A DNA stretch of 64,000 nucleotides from Bdellovibrionales bacterium (GCA_016713585.1 JADJOV010000023.1:495614-559613); one strand, 5' to 3'. Positions 18,573-28,381 are shown, counted from the first letter of the stretch. Numbers and translations are program-made. The notes: generated by a model not told the origin, from the letters alone.

Positions 18573-19914
18573 TTATTTGTTCTCCCAGGATATCCTCTCT
18601 AGAAAACTTAAGGTAAAGGCCTCCGGGGACTCATGTTCTCGTTTATAGACATCCTGCCAAACCTCGGGGAAGGATGTCTTATTCTGACCATGACTGACTC
18701 GCCACTCCAAATCAACGACCTCATGAAATAGGATTATGGTAGATTCAACTGGAATTTTTTCGGGGGCAATCGCATTTGGGAACCCCTGACGATCCGCCTG
18801 CTCATGAGTACACAAGATAATTTCTTTGAGCCTTTCTGACATCTGGATCTTTCTTTCCAATAATATTCTCAAGCTAATGACCGGATGATTTTTATACATT
18901 AAGAGATCCTCAGCGTCTAACTTGGCTCTCTCCAACCGACTGTTCAGATGACCTAAACACTTAGGTGATAGCTGCAACAGGCCTAAGTCACAAAAGAGTC
19001 CTGCCAACAAAATTTCTCGAGGCACACCGACTCCAGTTCTTAGACTTGTGGCCGCCGCCAAACAAGCAATAACCACAGAACGATCGACTTGCCCAAAAAC
19101 CTCAGGATCGGCTTGATCAAAAATTTCCCACGGTCGACTGACAAGCTGCAAATCCCGTAGCAGCTGGTCACAAAGCTCATAAATTTTTTTCAAGAGTTCA
19201 CGACCCTGTTCAAAAGAGCCCTGTTCCCCTTGGTCAAGTAGAAGCAAAACTAAATTTACATGAAGAATTGAGACACTTTGAAGCTGAACGCGGCAACGAC
19301 GACTCAGACCTTCCTCCGAGATGTCCAGATGTTCATTAATATATTTTGAAAAAAGATCAATTTCCCCTTTTCGAATGTGAAGATCGCCGACTGATTTCAT
19401 TTTTTCCATTCGACTTTGACTGATCTCAGTCCCAGATTGAAGGATCGGGACTACTTTATTATTTAGCGTCAATTTAGTGTAAAGAGTGAAATTGACCCTG
19501 GTTCCGACCTTAAGGTTTTCCGCCCCCACCAAAACAAAGCTTTCTTTCCCGACCTGACTCAAAATATACTCTATTTGAGACGAATTCAGTAAATCAAAAC
19601 TCAAAATAACGAAATTCCCACCCGACTTCTTTACAAAATCCAAATCGTCGATTGATATTTTTTTTTTCGAGTAAGACAATTATAAACGAGTCTGGAAAAA
19701 ACTGTTTTAGGGTCTGGACCTGCCCCGCCACTTCTTCTTTCGTTGACACACTGATGCAAGAGATGAGTATAACCCTTGGTGTCGGAGCGGGTTCGACGAC
19801 GATAACATCATCGACACTTGAATATTCTAGCTTAGAGATTTGGATAGAGTCTGCACATGATTGCAGGCGTTTCAAATGGACTTCATCCAGAGCCACCGCT
19901 AGAACTTCACCCAC
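18573..19914 (-). pseudogene. receiver-like / degenerate HD-GYP output protein, frameshifted in an A10 run
   Basis: Two overlapping frames (19594-19914 and 18573-19679) join when the T10 run at 19658-19667 is read as nine, giving about 446 residues: VLLEKK then ISIDDLDFVK. Residues 1-130 look like a degenerate receiver domain; the last 200 resemble HD-GYP, but the metal motif HD is replaced by CD (LAGLFCDLGLLQL) and the GYP loop reads CTHEQADRQGFPNAI. It is therefore probably not an active cyclic-di-GMP phosphodiesterase and may act as a binding or scaffold output. The GTG start is two bases after the stop of the CheY gene; last gene of the chemotaxis-like operon. Confidence 0.6.
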
Positions 19915-19916
19915 AG

Positions 19917-20306
19917 CTAGGCCTTCTTAGCTAAAAAGACGTCTCCCATCTTCTTTTGCAACACAGGAATCGTTGCTGGTTTGATAATATACTGAGATAT
20001 CCCTAACCCGATAACTTCGGTTATGAGCTGACCGTCAGTCTCTGCCGATAGAATAATAATTGGCAGGGAGTTAAAATGCCCATCAGCTTTGAGCTTTTTG
20101 AGAAGTGCAATCCCGTCCATCTTAGGCATCACAATGTCTAAAAAGACTAAATCAAACTTTTCTTGCTTCAATAACTCTAGGGCCTCCTCACCATTCGAGG
20201 CCTCCTTCAGGTCAGTATACCCCAGAATATTCAACGACTTTTGGAGCCAAATTCGAATTCCCTTCATCTCGTCAACAATTAAAATCTTAGAGTTAAGTGG
20301 AAACAT
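19917..20306 (-). CDS. single-domain response regulator (CheY-like)
   Basis: The 129-residue receiver has the phosphoacceptor Asp57 in LVFLDIVMPKMDG, the acidic pocket as VDE (residues 11-13) and the conserved Lys in YIIKPA. It has no output domain, so it works by binding a partner. Its start lies 14 bases inside the preceding CheX-like gene, and the HD-GYP-like gene follows after two bases, so the two are probably functionally linked. Confidence 0.9.
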   Translation of the reverse strand: MFPLNSKILIVDEMKGIRIWLQKSLNILGYTDLKEASNGEEALELLKQEKFDLVFLDIVMPKMDGIALLKKLKADGHFNSLPIIILSAETDGQLITEVIGLGISQYIIKPATIPVLQKKMGDVFLAKKA

Positions 20307-21048
20307 GGTTCACCTCTTCATTCAGTGCAATTTCAAAATAAGCATTTGGACTAATCTCAAACGACCAATGGTACACGTTAGGCCCTTCCTGAGGATCCCC
20401 TTGTCTTGGCAACTCAACTGGAATTCCAACCTCAATCTGTACCTCGAACTTTCGAAGCCTTAAAAGAGGCTTAAGAAGGCCGCACAGAATATTCAATACC
20501 TCAGCGACCATATCTCCAGGTGGATAAACAGTTCCTCCATCATCTGTAAACTGCAAAATCTTATCCGCCGCGAGTTCAAGACCTGCCTTATTCATTCGAA
20601 GGACAATCCAGTAATTTTTCTTAGTACGAATCAAAGTCACTGCTGCCTGTGCCATGAAAACCGGAGCATCGGCTTTGGCAACTCTTTGAATGTTGGGAAA
20701 ATAGTGCGCCCAGAAGCTCTCAATCAAAGAGACAAACATAGTATCAAAATCTGTCCCCCGCACATTAGACACGCTGAATCCAGGCTTATTTACAAAATGA
20801 AGCCGACTGCTTTCAATTCCCTGACCCAGAACTTCAAATTCTGGATCTGCAATCAAAACCAATCTTGAGGCCACTTTAACGATTTTCTGAAATATTTGCC
20901 TCAAAGATTCGAAGTCCTGAGTTCGTATGTTTACATCAGTGAAAGAAATCACGCATTCTTCGCCAGGTCGCAAGGAGGTCAGAACCGTTTCCAAATCGGC
21001 CGGAACGATTTGCTTTCCATAAAAACTAAACTCTTGGGGCGTGCTCAT
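20293..21048 (-). CDS. two-domain protein with C-terminal CheX/CheC-like domain
   Basis: The 251-residue product has an N-terminal part of about 100 residues (PGEECVISFTDVNIRTQDFE) that alternates strands and helices in a STAS-like manner, and a C-terminal part with the helix DMVAEVLNILCGLLKPLLR, which resembles the E..N...G signature of CheC/CheX phosphatases. A role in dephosphorylating or anchoring the flanking CheY proteins is inferred. ATGA overlap with the upstream CheY gene. The family match is by pattern and is not firm. Confidence 0.55.
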   Translation of the reverse strand: MSTPQEFSFYGKQIVPADLETVLTSLRPGEECVISFTDVNIRTQDFESLRQIFQKIVKVASRLVLIADPEFEVLGQGIESSRLHFVNKPGFSVSNVRGTDFDTMFVSLIESFWAHYFPNIQRVAKADAPVFMAQAAVTLIRTKKNYWIVLRMNKAGLELAADKILQFTDDGGTVYPPGDMVAEVLNILCGLLKPLLRLRKFEVQIEVGIPVELPRQGDPQEGPNVYHWSFEISPNAYFEIALNEEVNHVST

Positions 21049-21431
21049 TTGGGCTGATTCCCAATTCGACTAAGGACAATTCGAATAGCATCTCGGATTT
21101 TATCGCCTTGGGGTGGTTTGGTCATCCAAGCGAGGACTCCAGCTGCCTTTGCTCTCGCCTTGAGGTCACTATTCCCTTCTGTGGAAATAACGAATATGGG
21201 CACTTTCTTTCCTCCTTCGGTCAACCGAAGTTGTTCGCACATGGTAATTCCATCCATATTTGGCATATTAACATCTGTTAGAATTAACGAAAAATTATTG
21301 TTTTCCTTGAATTTAGCAAGTCCCTCAACTCCGTCAGCAGCTTCTGAAACTTGGTGCCCTTCAGGCTCCAATATCGATTGCAAAACTTTCCTTATCGTCA
21401 TGGAATCATCTACTACCAAGATATTCGCCAT
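21045..21431 (-). CDS. single-domain response regulator (CheY-like)
   Basis: The 128-residue receiver begins MANILVVDDSMTIRKVL, with the DD pair at residues 8-9, phosphoacceptor Asp53 in LILTDVNMPNMDG, Ser in VISTEG and the conserved Lys in WMTKPP. I start at 21431 rather than 21449 because GGGAGAGGC precedes that ATG. It follows the kinase gene by 44 bases and overlaps the next gene by four. It is the closest of the two regulators to classical CheY and the probable substrate of the kinase. Confidence 0.92.
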   Translation of the reverse strand: MANILVVDDSMTIRKVLQSILEPEGHQVSEAADGVEGLAKFKENNNFSLILTDVNMPNMDGITMCEQLRLTEGGKKVPIFVISTEGNSDLKARAKAAGVLAWMTKPPQGDKIRDAIRIVLSRIGNQPK

Positions 21432-21475
21432 TGCCTCTCCCAAGTCCAATTAGTATGGACACTTTTGTAAATCGT

Positions 21476-23350
21476 CTAAATCTGAAATCGAAAATGCAAC
21501 TCAAATCGAGTCACGCCTTGACTATTTGTAGACACTTTACAATTACCTCCATTTTTAATACAAATCTCACGGACCGCAGAAAGCCCAACTCCTCGTCCAC
21601 TCACGTCACTCGCCACAGACTTCGTTGAAAATCCGGACGCAAAAATAAAATCGTTGATTTCACCTTCCGACAAATATTTTGCTTCTTCCTCAGAAAGCAA
21701 ATTCTGCTTCAATGCCTTCTCACGAATTTTTGCTGAATTTAAACCTTCACCATCATCTTCTATAAACAAGATAAATCCATCCTTCGAAAGAATAGAACCA
21801 ATATGAAGCAATCCATTTGCACCCTTTCCCTTGGATACTCGAACTGTCGGCGTCTCAATCCCGTGATCCATCGCATTGGTCACCAAATGTCCGAGACAAA
21901 TTCGAATATCACTCACGAGATCAATATCAATTTGATGATCTCTATCCCAGGAAAAAATCACCCGAGCCTTCTTCCCAGTCTTTGAACTCACAGTGCTAAC
22001 CATTCCCATGATCGCTGGCTCAATCTGAGCCAAACTCGTCATTGAAATTGTCATTAGAAATTTCTCAAAATCTGCCTTCATGCCTGGACTGTGCTCTGCC
22101 TCCCGGTAGAGTCTCCACGGAGAACGATTCATATTCTCAAGAAACTGGGGCGCCTTTGTCTTTTTTGTAGAATTTAAAATCCGATCGAGTCCCACAATTT
22201 CACGATACTCAGATAGCAGCCCATCAATGTTTGTATAAACAACTTCCCATGAAAACTTCTCAGACTCTCGAAGTTTAGATTCAAACGAGTGGCTGATTTT
22301 CTGCAAATTTGCAAACCCCGCAAGTCTTGCATTCGATTTGATTGAATGAAGAACATTCTTCAAACCGTCCGAAGTTTGGGTTAGTACACAATCCCCAAGT
22401 TCCGTAAACAGTCTCTCTAAATCCGTTAAGACGACTTCGAGAATCTCCGGATCTGCCCGTTTAAGCTGCAAAGCTCTTTCAATCGATTGATCCTGAAGAA
22501 GTTGTCCTTTTTCGTCTGCTTTTTCTGCTTCAACTATTAACGTTCGATCTTCTATAATGATCAACAAACCAACAACCTGATCACCCCAGGCAATTGATTG
22601 AACCTTGAGACCTAGGTATCGGCCCTTTTCCGAGATTGAATGAGGAAGGGGGTAATAGATCTGTTTTGGAAATGTGTCTGCCAAGATATCGAAATCTCTC
22701 AATGGACGATTCATGGCGCCCATCATGGATTTGAAACCTTCTCTGCCTGCCACGTCCATTGATTCTTTTGCCGGTTCGAATAGAACTTCTTGGAGGGTCT
22801 TCCCAGCAATGTCGGACCGCCCCAACATAAATCGTGTGTAATCTGAAAATGCATCTTCAATTCTTCCCAAAGAATTCACGGTAAAGATACCAAGTGGAAT
22901 ACTTGAAAAAATGTCATTTATTTTCTTCTGATAAACTCGAAGAAGTGTGATATCTCGACCCTGCAAAGAATAAAGAACAAGACCTTTTTCTCGGAAGTCT
23001 CCAAATTTAGAAAGGGTCCATAGAAATATCTTTTCAGAGCCACGAACCACGATCGGCATTTCAAATGATGCCACGACCTTGTCACGGTCAAGACTCACTA
23101 AGTGCCCCTTGATCAAATTCCATTCCTCTGGCTCAATATGAGAGCTGAATGAATACCCAATCACTTGCTCTGCAATCAAACCAAAGAACTGGCAACTTTC
23201 CTTGTTAGCCTTGAAAACACGACCACGTCCATCAATAACAAGAAAAATATCAGGAAGGTTTTCAATGATTGTTTCAGAATTCTCCTTTGACCGCTCAATA
23301 AGCTGAATTATCTGATAACTCGCCTGAATATCCAAACTTTGATTAATCAT
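21476..23350 (-). CDS. CheA-like PAS-Hpt histidine kinase without CheW-binding domain
   Basis: The 624-residue protein has two PAS-type domains (about 25-140 and 145-280), a histidine phosphotransfer domain with H335 in VLHSIKSNARLAGF, and a CheA-type ATPase domain with N box GHLVTNAMDHGIE (487-499), G1 EDDGEGLN and G2 SGRGVGLS. It ends directly after the ATPase, lacking the SH3-like P5 domain that docks CheW and receptors, so the PAS domains probably sense the signal in the cytoplasm; no membrane segment is seen. It overlaps the CheX-like gene by ATGA. Partner regulators are the two CheY proteins downstream. Confidence 0.88.
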   Translation of the reverse strand: MINQSLDIQASYQIIQLIERSKENSETIIENLPDIFLVIDGRGRVFKANKESCQFFGLIAEQVIGYSFSSHIEPEEWNLIKGHLVSLDRDKVVASFEMPIVVRGSEKIFLWTLSKFGDFREKGLVLYSLQGRDITLLRVYQKKINDIFSSIPLGIFTVNSLGRIEDAFSDYTRFMLGRSDIAGKTLQEVLFEPAKESMDVAGREGFKSMMGAMNRPLRDFDILADTFPKQIYYPLPHSISEKGRYLGLKVQSIAWGDQVVGLLIIIEDRTLIVEAEKADEKGQLLQDQSIERALQLKRADPEILEVVLTDLERLFTELGDCVLTQTSDGLKNVLHSIKSNARLAGFANLQKISHSFESKLRESEKFSWEVVYTNIDGLLSEYREIVGLDRILNSTKKTKAPQFLENMNRSPWRLYREAEHSPGMKADFEKFLMTISMTSLAQIEPAIMGMVSTVSSKTGKKARVIFSWDRDHQIDIDLVSDIRICLGHLVTNAMDHGIETPTVRVSKGKGANGLLHIGSILSKDGFILFIEDDGEGLNSAKIREKALKQNLLSEEEAKYLSEGEINDFIFASGFSTKSVASDVSGRGVGLSAVREICIKNGGNCKVSTNSQGVTRFELHFRFQI

Positions 23351-23913
23351 AAAAACTCGAATTCACCAGTGCCAACACTGGGATTTACAATTTGAAGATT
23401 CGTTAATTTCTCTTTTGAAGCCGTGGTTAAAAATTCAAAATAGAGCTGAATAAAGAAACTCTTTCCGTCGGCATGGTAGTTTGTCAAAAAGGTCTCAGAT
23501 GCTGACGTTTTCAAGAAAAACAAATCATCAAAAGCATGAACTAAAAGCGGCAAAGAGAGGCCACTGGAAACACCAGCTGATTCAAAAGATCGCTTAATAG
23601 ATCCGCCCAATAAGTTTGCCAATTCCTTAACAAAATCAGAAATCGACAACTGTGATTTGTCGTCAAGACTGGAAAAGGCATTTTTCCCAAGGTCCAAAAT
23701 ATCTGATTCTTTACAATACACTTTGACGGTCAAGCGAAAGTCAGAATTTGAAATTAAAATAATTGCCATCCAATTCTGGAAACTCACCTCACTCTCATCC
23801 TCGACCGAGCGAAAAGAGATGGCTTCATTCAAAAAATAGGGCTTAATTTGATCCAAAAAGAACCCAAAAATCGTCTGAGAGAGCTTTTCCATACTTAGTT
23901 TATCCAATAACAA
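23347..23913 (-). CDS. CheX/CheC-like protein
   Basis: The 188-residue product has the motif DFVKELANLLGGSIKRSFE (residues 95-113), matching the conserved helix E..N...G of CheX/CheC/FliY phosphatases. It opens the operon (start ATG at 23913, MLLDKLSMEKLSQ) and overlaps the kinase start by four bases. Such proteins remove the phosphate from CheY. It and the 20293-21048 product may each serve one CheY; this pairing is inference. Confidence 0.6.
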   Translation of the reverse strand: MLLDKLSMEKLSQTIFGFFLDQIKPYFLNEAISFRSVEDESEVSFQNWMAIILISNSDFRLTVKVYCKESDILDLGKNAFSSLDDKSQLSISDFVKELANLLGGSIKRSFESAGVSSGLSLPLLVHAFDDLFFLKTSASETFLTNYHADGKSFFIQLYFEFLTTASKEKLTNLQIVNPSVGTGEFEFL

Positions 23914-24207
23914 GGTTCTAGGTTTTCACACACAGTAAAATTCTAACAGATCTAATTTATCAAAGAGTCAGTCGGGAAGTCATTTCTTTAAAAAAAGGAA
24001 TCCCCATATATTGGACGAAAGGCTCGCGCTGATTCTCAGGTCAACAAAACAGCCAGGCCCAGATCGATCGACGCAACATGTTCAAACTTCAGCAGTAGAC
24101 ACAACTGTCCCAAAAACACTTCTTTCAATGCATCTCTTGATTCGAAGTCGCATTGAGCCTAGTATTTTTTGGGATCGATTTATGGTGAAAAAACGGGGGA
24201 CATCTCT

Positions 24208-25515
24208 ATGGAATTATACTTATTGGTGGCTGCCTGTTTTTTAAGTGGCGGAGCCCTACTAGCTGTCGTCTTTTTTGGGGCACGAAGGGTGGATGCCACG
24301 AGGCTGTCCGAGCAAAAACTCTCCGAATTGACCAATGCCATCAATAGACTTGAATCCAATTTTAAAGAAGATCTTCGCATTAACCGCCAGGAAAGTTTTG
24401 CTGTTTCGAAAGATAGCCGGGAAGCGCTAACAAGCGGACTCCGGGAGTTTTCCCTGACTCTTGAGAATTCATTAAGGGGATTCCAAGGTTCATTTGATAA
24501 AAATGTCGAATCTTTTAACTCTCTTCAACGTGAAAAATTCGGACAGCTAGAGTTTAAGCAAGCTGAGTTGATAAAAAATACCGAGATGAGACTGGACCAA
24601 ATTCGAGGAACCGTTGAAGAAAAACTTGAAAAGACCCTCAGCGAACGACTGGGCCAAAGCTTCGAAATCGTCGGCAAACAATTAAATGAAGTCCAAAAGG
24701 GTCTTGGGGAAATGCAAGTCTTAGCTCAAGATGTGGGTGGCCTCAAGAAAGTTCTTAATAACGTTAAAATGAGAGGCGGTATTGGCGAAGTTCAATTAGA
24801 AATGCTCCTCGAACAAATCCTTGCTCCAGACCAATATCAGGCTAATGTCAAAACGAAGATAGGCAGTAGCGAAGTGGTCGAATTTGCAATCAAACTCCCG
24901 GGACGCGGAAAAGAGAACTCTCCCGTGTGGATCCCGATTGATGCAAAATTTCCAAAGGATGTCTATGAGACACTTGTGGACGCCTATGAAAAAGGGGATC
25001 TTGGACCAATCGAGCTGGCCCAGAAAAATCTCGACACTACAATTAAAAAAATGGCAAAAGATATCAGTGAGAAATATTTGGACCCCCCAAACACAACTGA
25101 TTTTGGAATTATGTTTTTGCCTTTCGAAGGTATCTTTGCAGAAGTTGTCAGAAAGTCAGCCCTCCTCGAGGACTTACAACGAAATCATAAGATTATTGTC
25201 ACTGGACCAACAACCCTAGCTTCGATTTTAAATAGTCTGCACATGGGATTTAAGACTTTGGCAATTGAGAAACGAAGCAGTGAAGTTTGGCAGGTTTTGG
25301 GTGCCGTGAAAAAGGAATTCGAAAGCTTTGGTGGACTTATGCAAAAAGCTCAAGGAAATATACAAACAGGCCTCAATCAGCTGGACGAAGTTTTAGGGGT
25401 TCGAACTCGGGCGATTCAAAGACGACTCAAAGGCGTAGAATCCCTCACTGCTGCAGATGCGGTACTCGTGCTTGGCCATGAAAAACCAACCGACCTTGGC
25501 CTCGCCGATGAATAG
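24208..25515 (+). CDS. rmuC: RmuC family DNA recombination protein
   Basis: RmuC limits inversions at short inverted repeats and carries a PD-(D/E)XK-like nuclease domain. The product begins with a membrane anchor (MELYLLVAACFLSGGALLAV), followed by a coiled coil of about 150 residues and the conserved domain: RGGIGEVQLEMLLEQIL, then VWIPIDAKFPKDVYE, and TGPTTLASILNSLHMGF. About 435 residues, the usual length. I start at 24208, where GGGGGA lies nine bases upstream. It stands alone between the signalling operon (divergent) and the ABC exporter. Confidence 0.93.
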   Translation: MELYLLVAACFLSGGALLAVVFFGARRVDATRLSEQKLSELTNAINRLESNFKEDLRINRQESFAVSKDSREALTSGLREFSLTLENSLRGFQGSFDKNVESFNSLQREKFGQLEFKQAELIKNTEMRLDQIRGTVEEKLEKTLSERLGQSFEIVGKQLNEVQKGLGEMQVLAQDVGGLKKVLNNVKMRGGIGEVQLEMLLEQILAPDQYQANVKTKIGSSEVVEFAIKLPGRGKENSPVWIPIDAKFPKDVYETLVDAYEKGDLGPIELAQKNLDTTIKKMAKDISEKYLDPPNTTDFGIMFLPFEGIFAEVVRKSALLEDLQRNHKIIVTGPTTLASILNSLHMGFKTLAIEKRSSEVWQVLGAVKKEFESFGGLMQKAQGNIQTGLNQLDEVLGVRTRAIQRRLKGVESLTAADAVLVLGHEKPTDLGLADE

Positions 25516-25625
25516 CAATTCAAGATCTAAGCACCGGCTTTTTGAATGTCAGGACTGCGAGATGAGAGAAATGTGAAAGACCGAAAAATTGAAACCAAAA
25601 ACTGAGCGATAGGAAAGGAAGTCTA

Positions 25626-26327
25626 GTGTCGATTTTATACCGGTTGAGCGATGTTCATTATTCCTATCGTTGGAATCAACAGCTAATCTCTGTGTTGAAA
25701 AATCTAAATTTTGAAATCCAAAAAGGATGTTTCCTTTGTTTTGTGGGCCCAAGTGGGACCGGCAAGACCACACTCCTCAATTTGCTTGGCCTGATCGATA
25801 GGCCAACCCGGGGTGAAATCTTTTTCGAAGGCCAGTCCACAAATTCTTTGTCAGAGAATGTTTTAGAAAATTTGCGCCTCAAAAAAATAGGTTTTGTATT
25901 TCAATCCTTTCACTTGATCCCGACCCTCACTGTCTTAGAAAATACCAGCTATTTTTTGCCACACCTCGGGGTCGACTCCGCCCTTTCCAAGAAACAGTCC
26001 CTCGAAGTCTTAGATCTTCTAGGACTTTCAGATCAGGCTTATAAGAAGCCCTTGGAACTGTCGGGCGGTCAACGTCAACGCGTGGCCATTGCTAGAGCGA
26101 TGGCCAAGCAGCCTGATGTGATTCTGGCCGATGAGCCCACAGCTAATTTAGATCAAGAAACCGCCGGCAAAATTATCGAGGCCTTCAAGGGGCTGCAGAG
26201 ATCACGCGGAACCAGTTTTATTTTTTCAACTCACGATGCCCGTTTGATGAGCATGGCTGGGACTGTTCACACTCTGACCTCCGGCGAACTTGACCCCTCA
26301 AAGAATCCTCAGGAGACCACGCCATGA
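25626..26327 (+). CDS. ABC transporter ATP-binding protein (LolD/MacB type)
   Basis: The 233-residue ATPase has Walker A GPSGTGKTT, Q loop VFQSFHLIPTL, signature LSGGQRQRVAIARAM, Walker B VILADEPTANLD and H-loop STHD. Sequence type is the LolD/MacB/FtsE group that powers mechanotransmission-type exporters. Start is GTG at 25626 with GGAAAGGAAG upstream. Its stop overlaps the permease start (ATGA), so the two form a complex. Substrate may be lipoproteins, a toxin or a peptide. Confidence 0.92.
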   Translation: MSILYRLSDVHYSYRWNQQLISVLKNLNFEIQKGCFLCFVGPSGTGKTTLLNLLGLIDRPTRGEIFFEGQSTNSLSENVLENLRLKKIGFVFQSFHLIPTLTVLENTSYFLPHLGVDSALSKKQSLEVLDLLGLSDQAYKKPLELSGGQRQRVAIARAMAKQPDVILADEPTANLDQETAGKIIEAFKGLQRSRGTSFIFSTHDARLMSMAGTVHTLTSGELDPSKNPQETTP

Positions 26328-27532
26328 ACCAAATCTTGTGGCTCGCTTGGCGAAATTTGTTTAGAAATCCGCGAAGAACTCTTGCCAGCCTTCTCACTGT
26401 GGCCCTGGGTGCTTGTGGCCTGCTGATTTATCAGGGATTCAATACTGGCATTATGAATCAATATCGCGAAAATACCATTCATGGATACTATGGTTACGGA
26501 TGGGTTTTTCCTCGCGGTTACTATGGCAAAGTTCAGGAAAAACCCTGGACCTCCTGGATGAGTAGCTCATCTGAGGTCGAATCCCAATTGAAATCTATAG
26601 AAGGCGTCAGAGAGGTCTTTCCGCGTTTGCGATTTTATTCATTTCTTATCAAAGGTGGCATCACCCTCGGCGGCAAAGGCGAAGGCATCAATCCTCTCAG
26701 AGAAAGCAAATTTTTTAATCAAATGAACTTTATTGAAGGGCATGAAATTCGAGATCCCAATGATATTATTATCGGTAGAGGCTTGGCCGAAAGTCTAGGC
26801 GTCAAAGTTGGAGACCTCGTGACTTTGATGACCCAAACTATTCGAGGACAGCTAAATGGGATTGATTTAAATGTGGCAGGGGTTTTCCACATGGGCATTA
26901 AGGAGATCGACGATCAGTTTTTCAGAATTCCAATTCAAACCGCCCAACAACTTCTTGATACGACAAGCACCGAACTTTTTTCAATAGATTTGGATCCAAA
27001 GGTTTCCTGGGCGAGTTTTCAAAACCACCTCGACAAAATCGCACCAACTCTAGAGGGCTTTTCATTTAACGTTTTGGATAAAGTCTACTACCAGAACTCC
27101 GTCGATTTTCTTGAAGCACAGTTTTCCTTTATCCGGGCAATAATTTTACTCATCATTGCACTCGGAATTTTTAATACAATTGCGGTTGGCTTGCTGGAAC
27201 GAGCGGGGGAAGTCGGCGCCTTGAGGGCCAACGGCGAATCCAGAGCCCGCCTTTGGAAAATCATGGGAATTGAAAGCATTTTAATCGGGCTCCTTGGGGG
27301 TTTCCTTGGTGTCACCATTGCACTTGCGATCAACAAAACTCTCTTAGCAAAGGGAATTCCCATGCCACCAGGGCCTGGCATCACTAGACATTACCTTATC
27401 TTGCTAGAAATTGAATCTCATCACATGGTCCAGAGTGTGATTCTTCCAATGGTCGCAACCTTCCTCGCAAGTCTCTGGCCGGTTCGTCAGCTTTTGAAAA
27501 AATCAATTCCTGATTTGTTACGATCCACTTAA
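26324..27532 (+). CDS. ABC transporter permease (LolC/MacB/FtsX type)
   Basis: The 402-residue product has one N-terminal membrane helix (residues 18-40), a large periplasmic domain of about 200 residues, and three C-terminal helices with the FtsX core LIIALGIFNTIAVGLLERAG, including the EVGALRANG coupling loop. This is the type VII ABC topology used by LolCDE and MacB. It ends 16 bases before the left end of the genomic island. Works with the ATPase just upstream. Confidence 0.9.
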   Translation: MNQILWLAWRNLFRNPRRTLASLLTVALGACGLLIYQGFNTGIMNQYRENTIHGYYGYGWVFPRGYYGKVQEKPWTSWMSSSSEVESQLKSIEGVREVFPRLRFYSFLIKGGITLGGKGEGINPLRESKFFNQMNFIEGHEIRDPNDIIIGRGLAESLGVKVGDLVTLMTQTIRGQLNGIDLNVAGVFHMGIKEIDDQFFRIPIQTAQQLLDTTSTELFSIDLDPKVSWASFQNHLDKIAPTLEGFSFNVLDKVYYQNSVDFLEAQFSFIRAIILLIIALGIFNTIAVGLLERAGEVGALRANGESRARLWKIMGIESILIGLLGGFLGVTIALAINKTLLAKGIPMPPGPGITRHYLILLEIESHHMVQSVILPMVATFLASLWPVRQLLKKSIPDLLRST

Positions 27533-27548
27533 GGGCCCGCGTAAGAAT

Positions 27549-27563
27549 AAATTGGTAGTGAGA
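27549..27563. repeat. outer att copy
   Basis: AAATTGGTAGTGAGA is identical to the core of the two att copies at 35584 and 41567; identity ends where the tRNA T-arm would begin. It lies 16 bases after the ABC permease stop and marks the left end of the outer island. Confidence 0.75.
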
Positions 27564-27604
27564 ATCACTCCTTACCTGAACTTTTACAAGTTCATAGAAA
27601 GACC

Positions 27605-28066
27605 ATGTTTTCCGGCGCTGAGAAGCTGCGAGTTTTTGAAAATTTGGTGGACCTTTACAGCAATGGACTATCTTTGTCAGATATCGCAAAGCAAACTGGA
27701 AAGCCAAAAACTACCATACGATCAGCTCTGGTAAAGGCTGGCGTTAGAATCAGATCCAGTATTCCTGCACCTTTTTCAGCTGCCAAAAGAGATTCGACAA
27801 AGACAAATGCGGCACCCTATTTTGGTTTCTGTTTCTTTCAAGGCCAAGTGATTCCCGATCCGAAAGAGTTTGTGAATCTCCAACCAATTAATGAGCTATG
27901 GAAAAATGGGACCAACCCTAATCGCATTGCTGATAGCCTCAATGCGAAAAAGATACGCCCAAGATGCGCTCAAAAATGGAATCGAAACTCAATTGTCAAA
28001 ATTATCAATCGATTTGAAAACAAGTCGGTAATTCTAAAAAGTGGGGGTAAGTATGAACTTAGATAA
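27605..28066 (+). CDS. helix-turn-helix protein resembling a recombinase-domain fragment
   Basis: The 153-residue product has an N-terminal helix-turn-helix (LYSNGLSLSDIAKQTGKPKT) and a C-terminal part INELWKNGTNPNRIADSLNA followed by RWNRNSIVKII-like text that resembles the recombinase domain found in large serine recombinases, where it contacts att DNA. No catalytic serine domain is present. It could be an excision factor or a regulator of the outer island. First gene inside the left att site. Confidence 0.45.
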   Translation: MFSGAEKLRVFENLVDLYSNGLSLSDIAKQTGKPKTTIRSALVKAGVRIRSSIPAPFSAAKRDSTKTNAAPYFGFCFFQGQVIPDPKEFVNLQPINELWKNGTNPNRIADSLNAKKIRPRCAQKWNRNSIVKIINRFENKSVILKSGGKYELR

Positions 28067-28223
28067 ATTAATGGCGTGGGTTGTGGCAGTTGTATTGTTA
28101 CTTTCTGGCACTGGGAATCTTGATGTTTTACAGAAGTGGGTTTGGAAAAAGCAAGCAAAAGTGATCTATGAATCTCGATCTTCGATTTGGGGCGGCCCTA
28201 GGTTTTTTCATTCTAAACATTGA
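28053..28223 (+). CDS. small single-pass membrane protein
   Basis: The 56-residue product has one hydrophobic helix (LMAWVVAVVLLLSGTGNL) and a basic tail. GGGGGTAAGT precedes the ATG, which lies inside the end of the upstream gene (14-base overlap), so they are coupled. Family unknown; small membrane proteins of this kind are common in mobile islands. Confidence 0.5.
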   Translation: MNLDKLMAWVVAVVLLLSGTGNLDVLQKWVWKKQAKVIYESRSSIWGGPRFFHSKH

Positions 28224-28260
28224 TAGTCCCATTGGCATTGAAATTGTAAGGACTATCAAT
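28219..28260. repeat. 11-bp perfect inverted repeat
   Basis: ATTGATAGTCC (28219-28229) and GGACTATCAAT (28250-28260) flank a 20-base loop just after the small membrane protein gene. There is no T run, so it could be a weak terminator or a protein-binding site. Confidence 0.5.
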
Positions 28261-28381
28261 GTGGACTAGGTTTTGAAAACCGTAGCGCACAAACTTATAG
28301 ATCAGGCATTTTAGCAGTACCGTTAGTCGCTTAAAATTATCCGAAACACAAAGTTAACCGGATAATTTTTTGGTAAATTTC

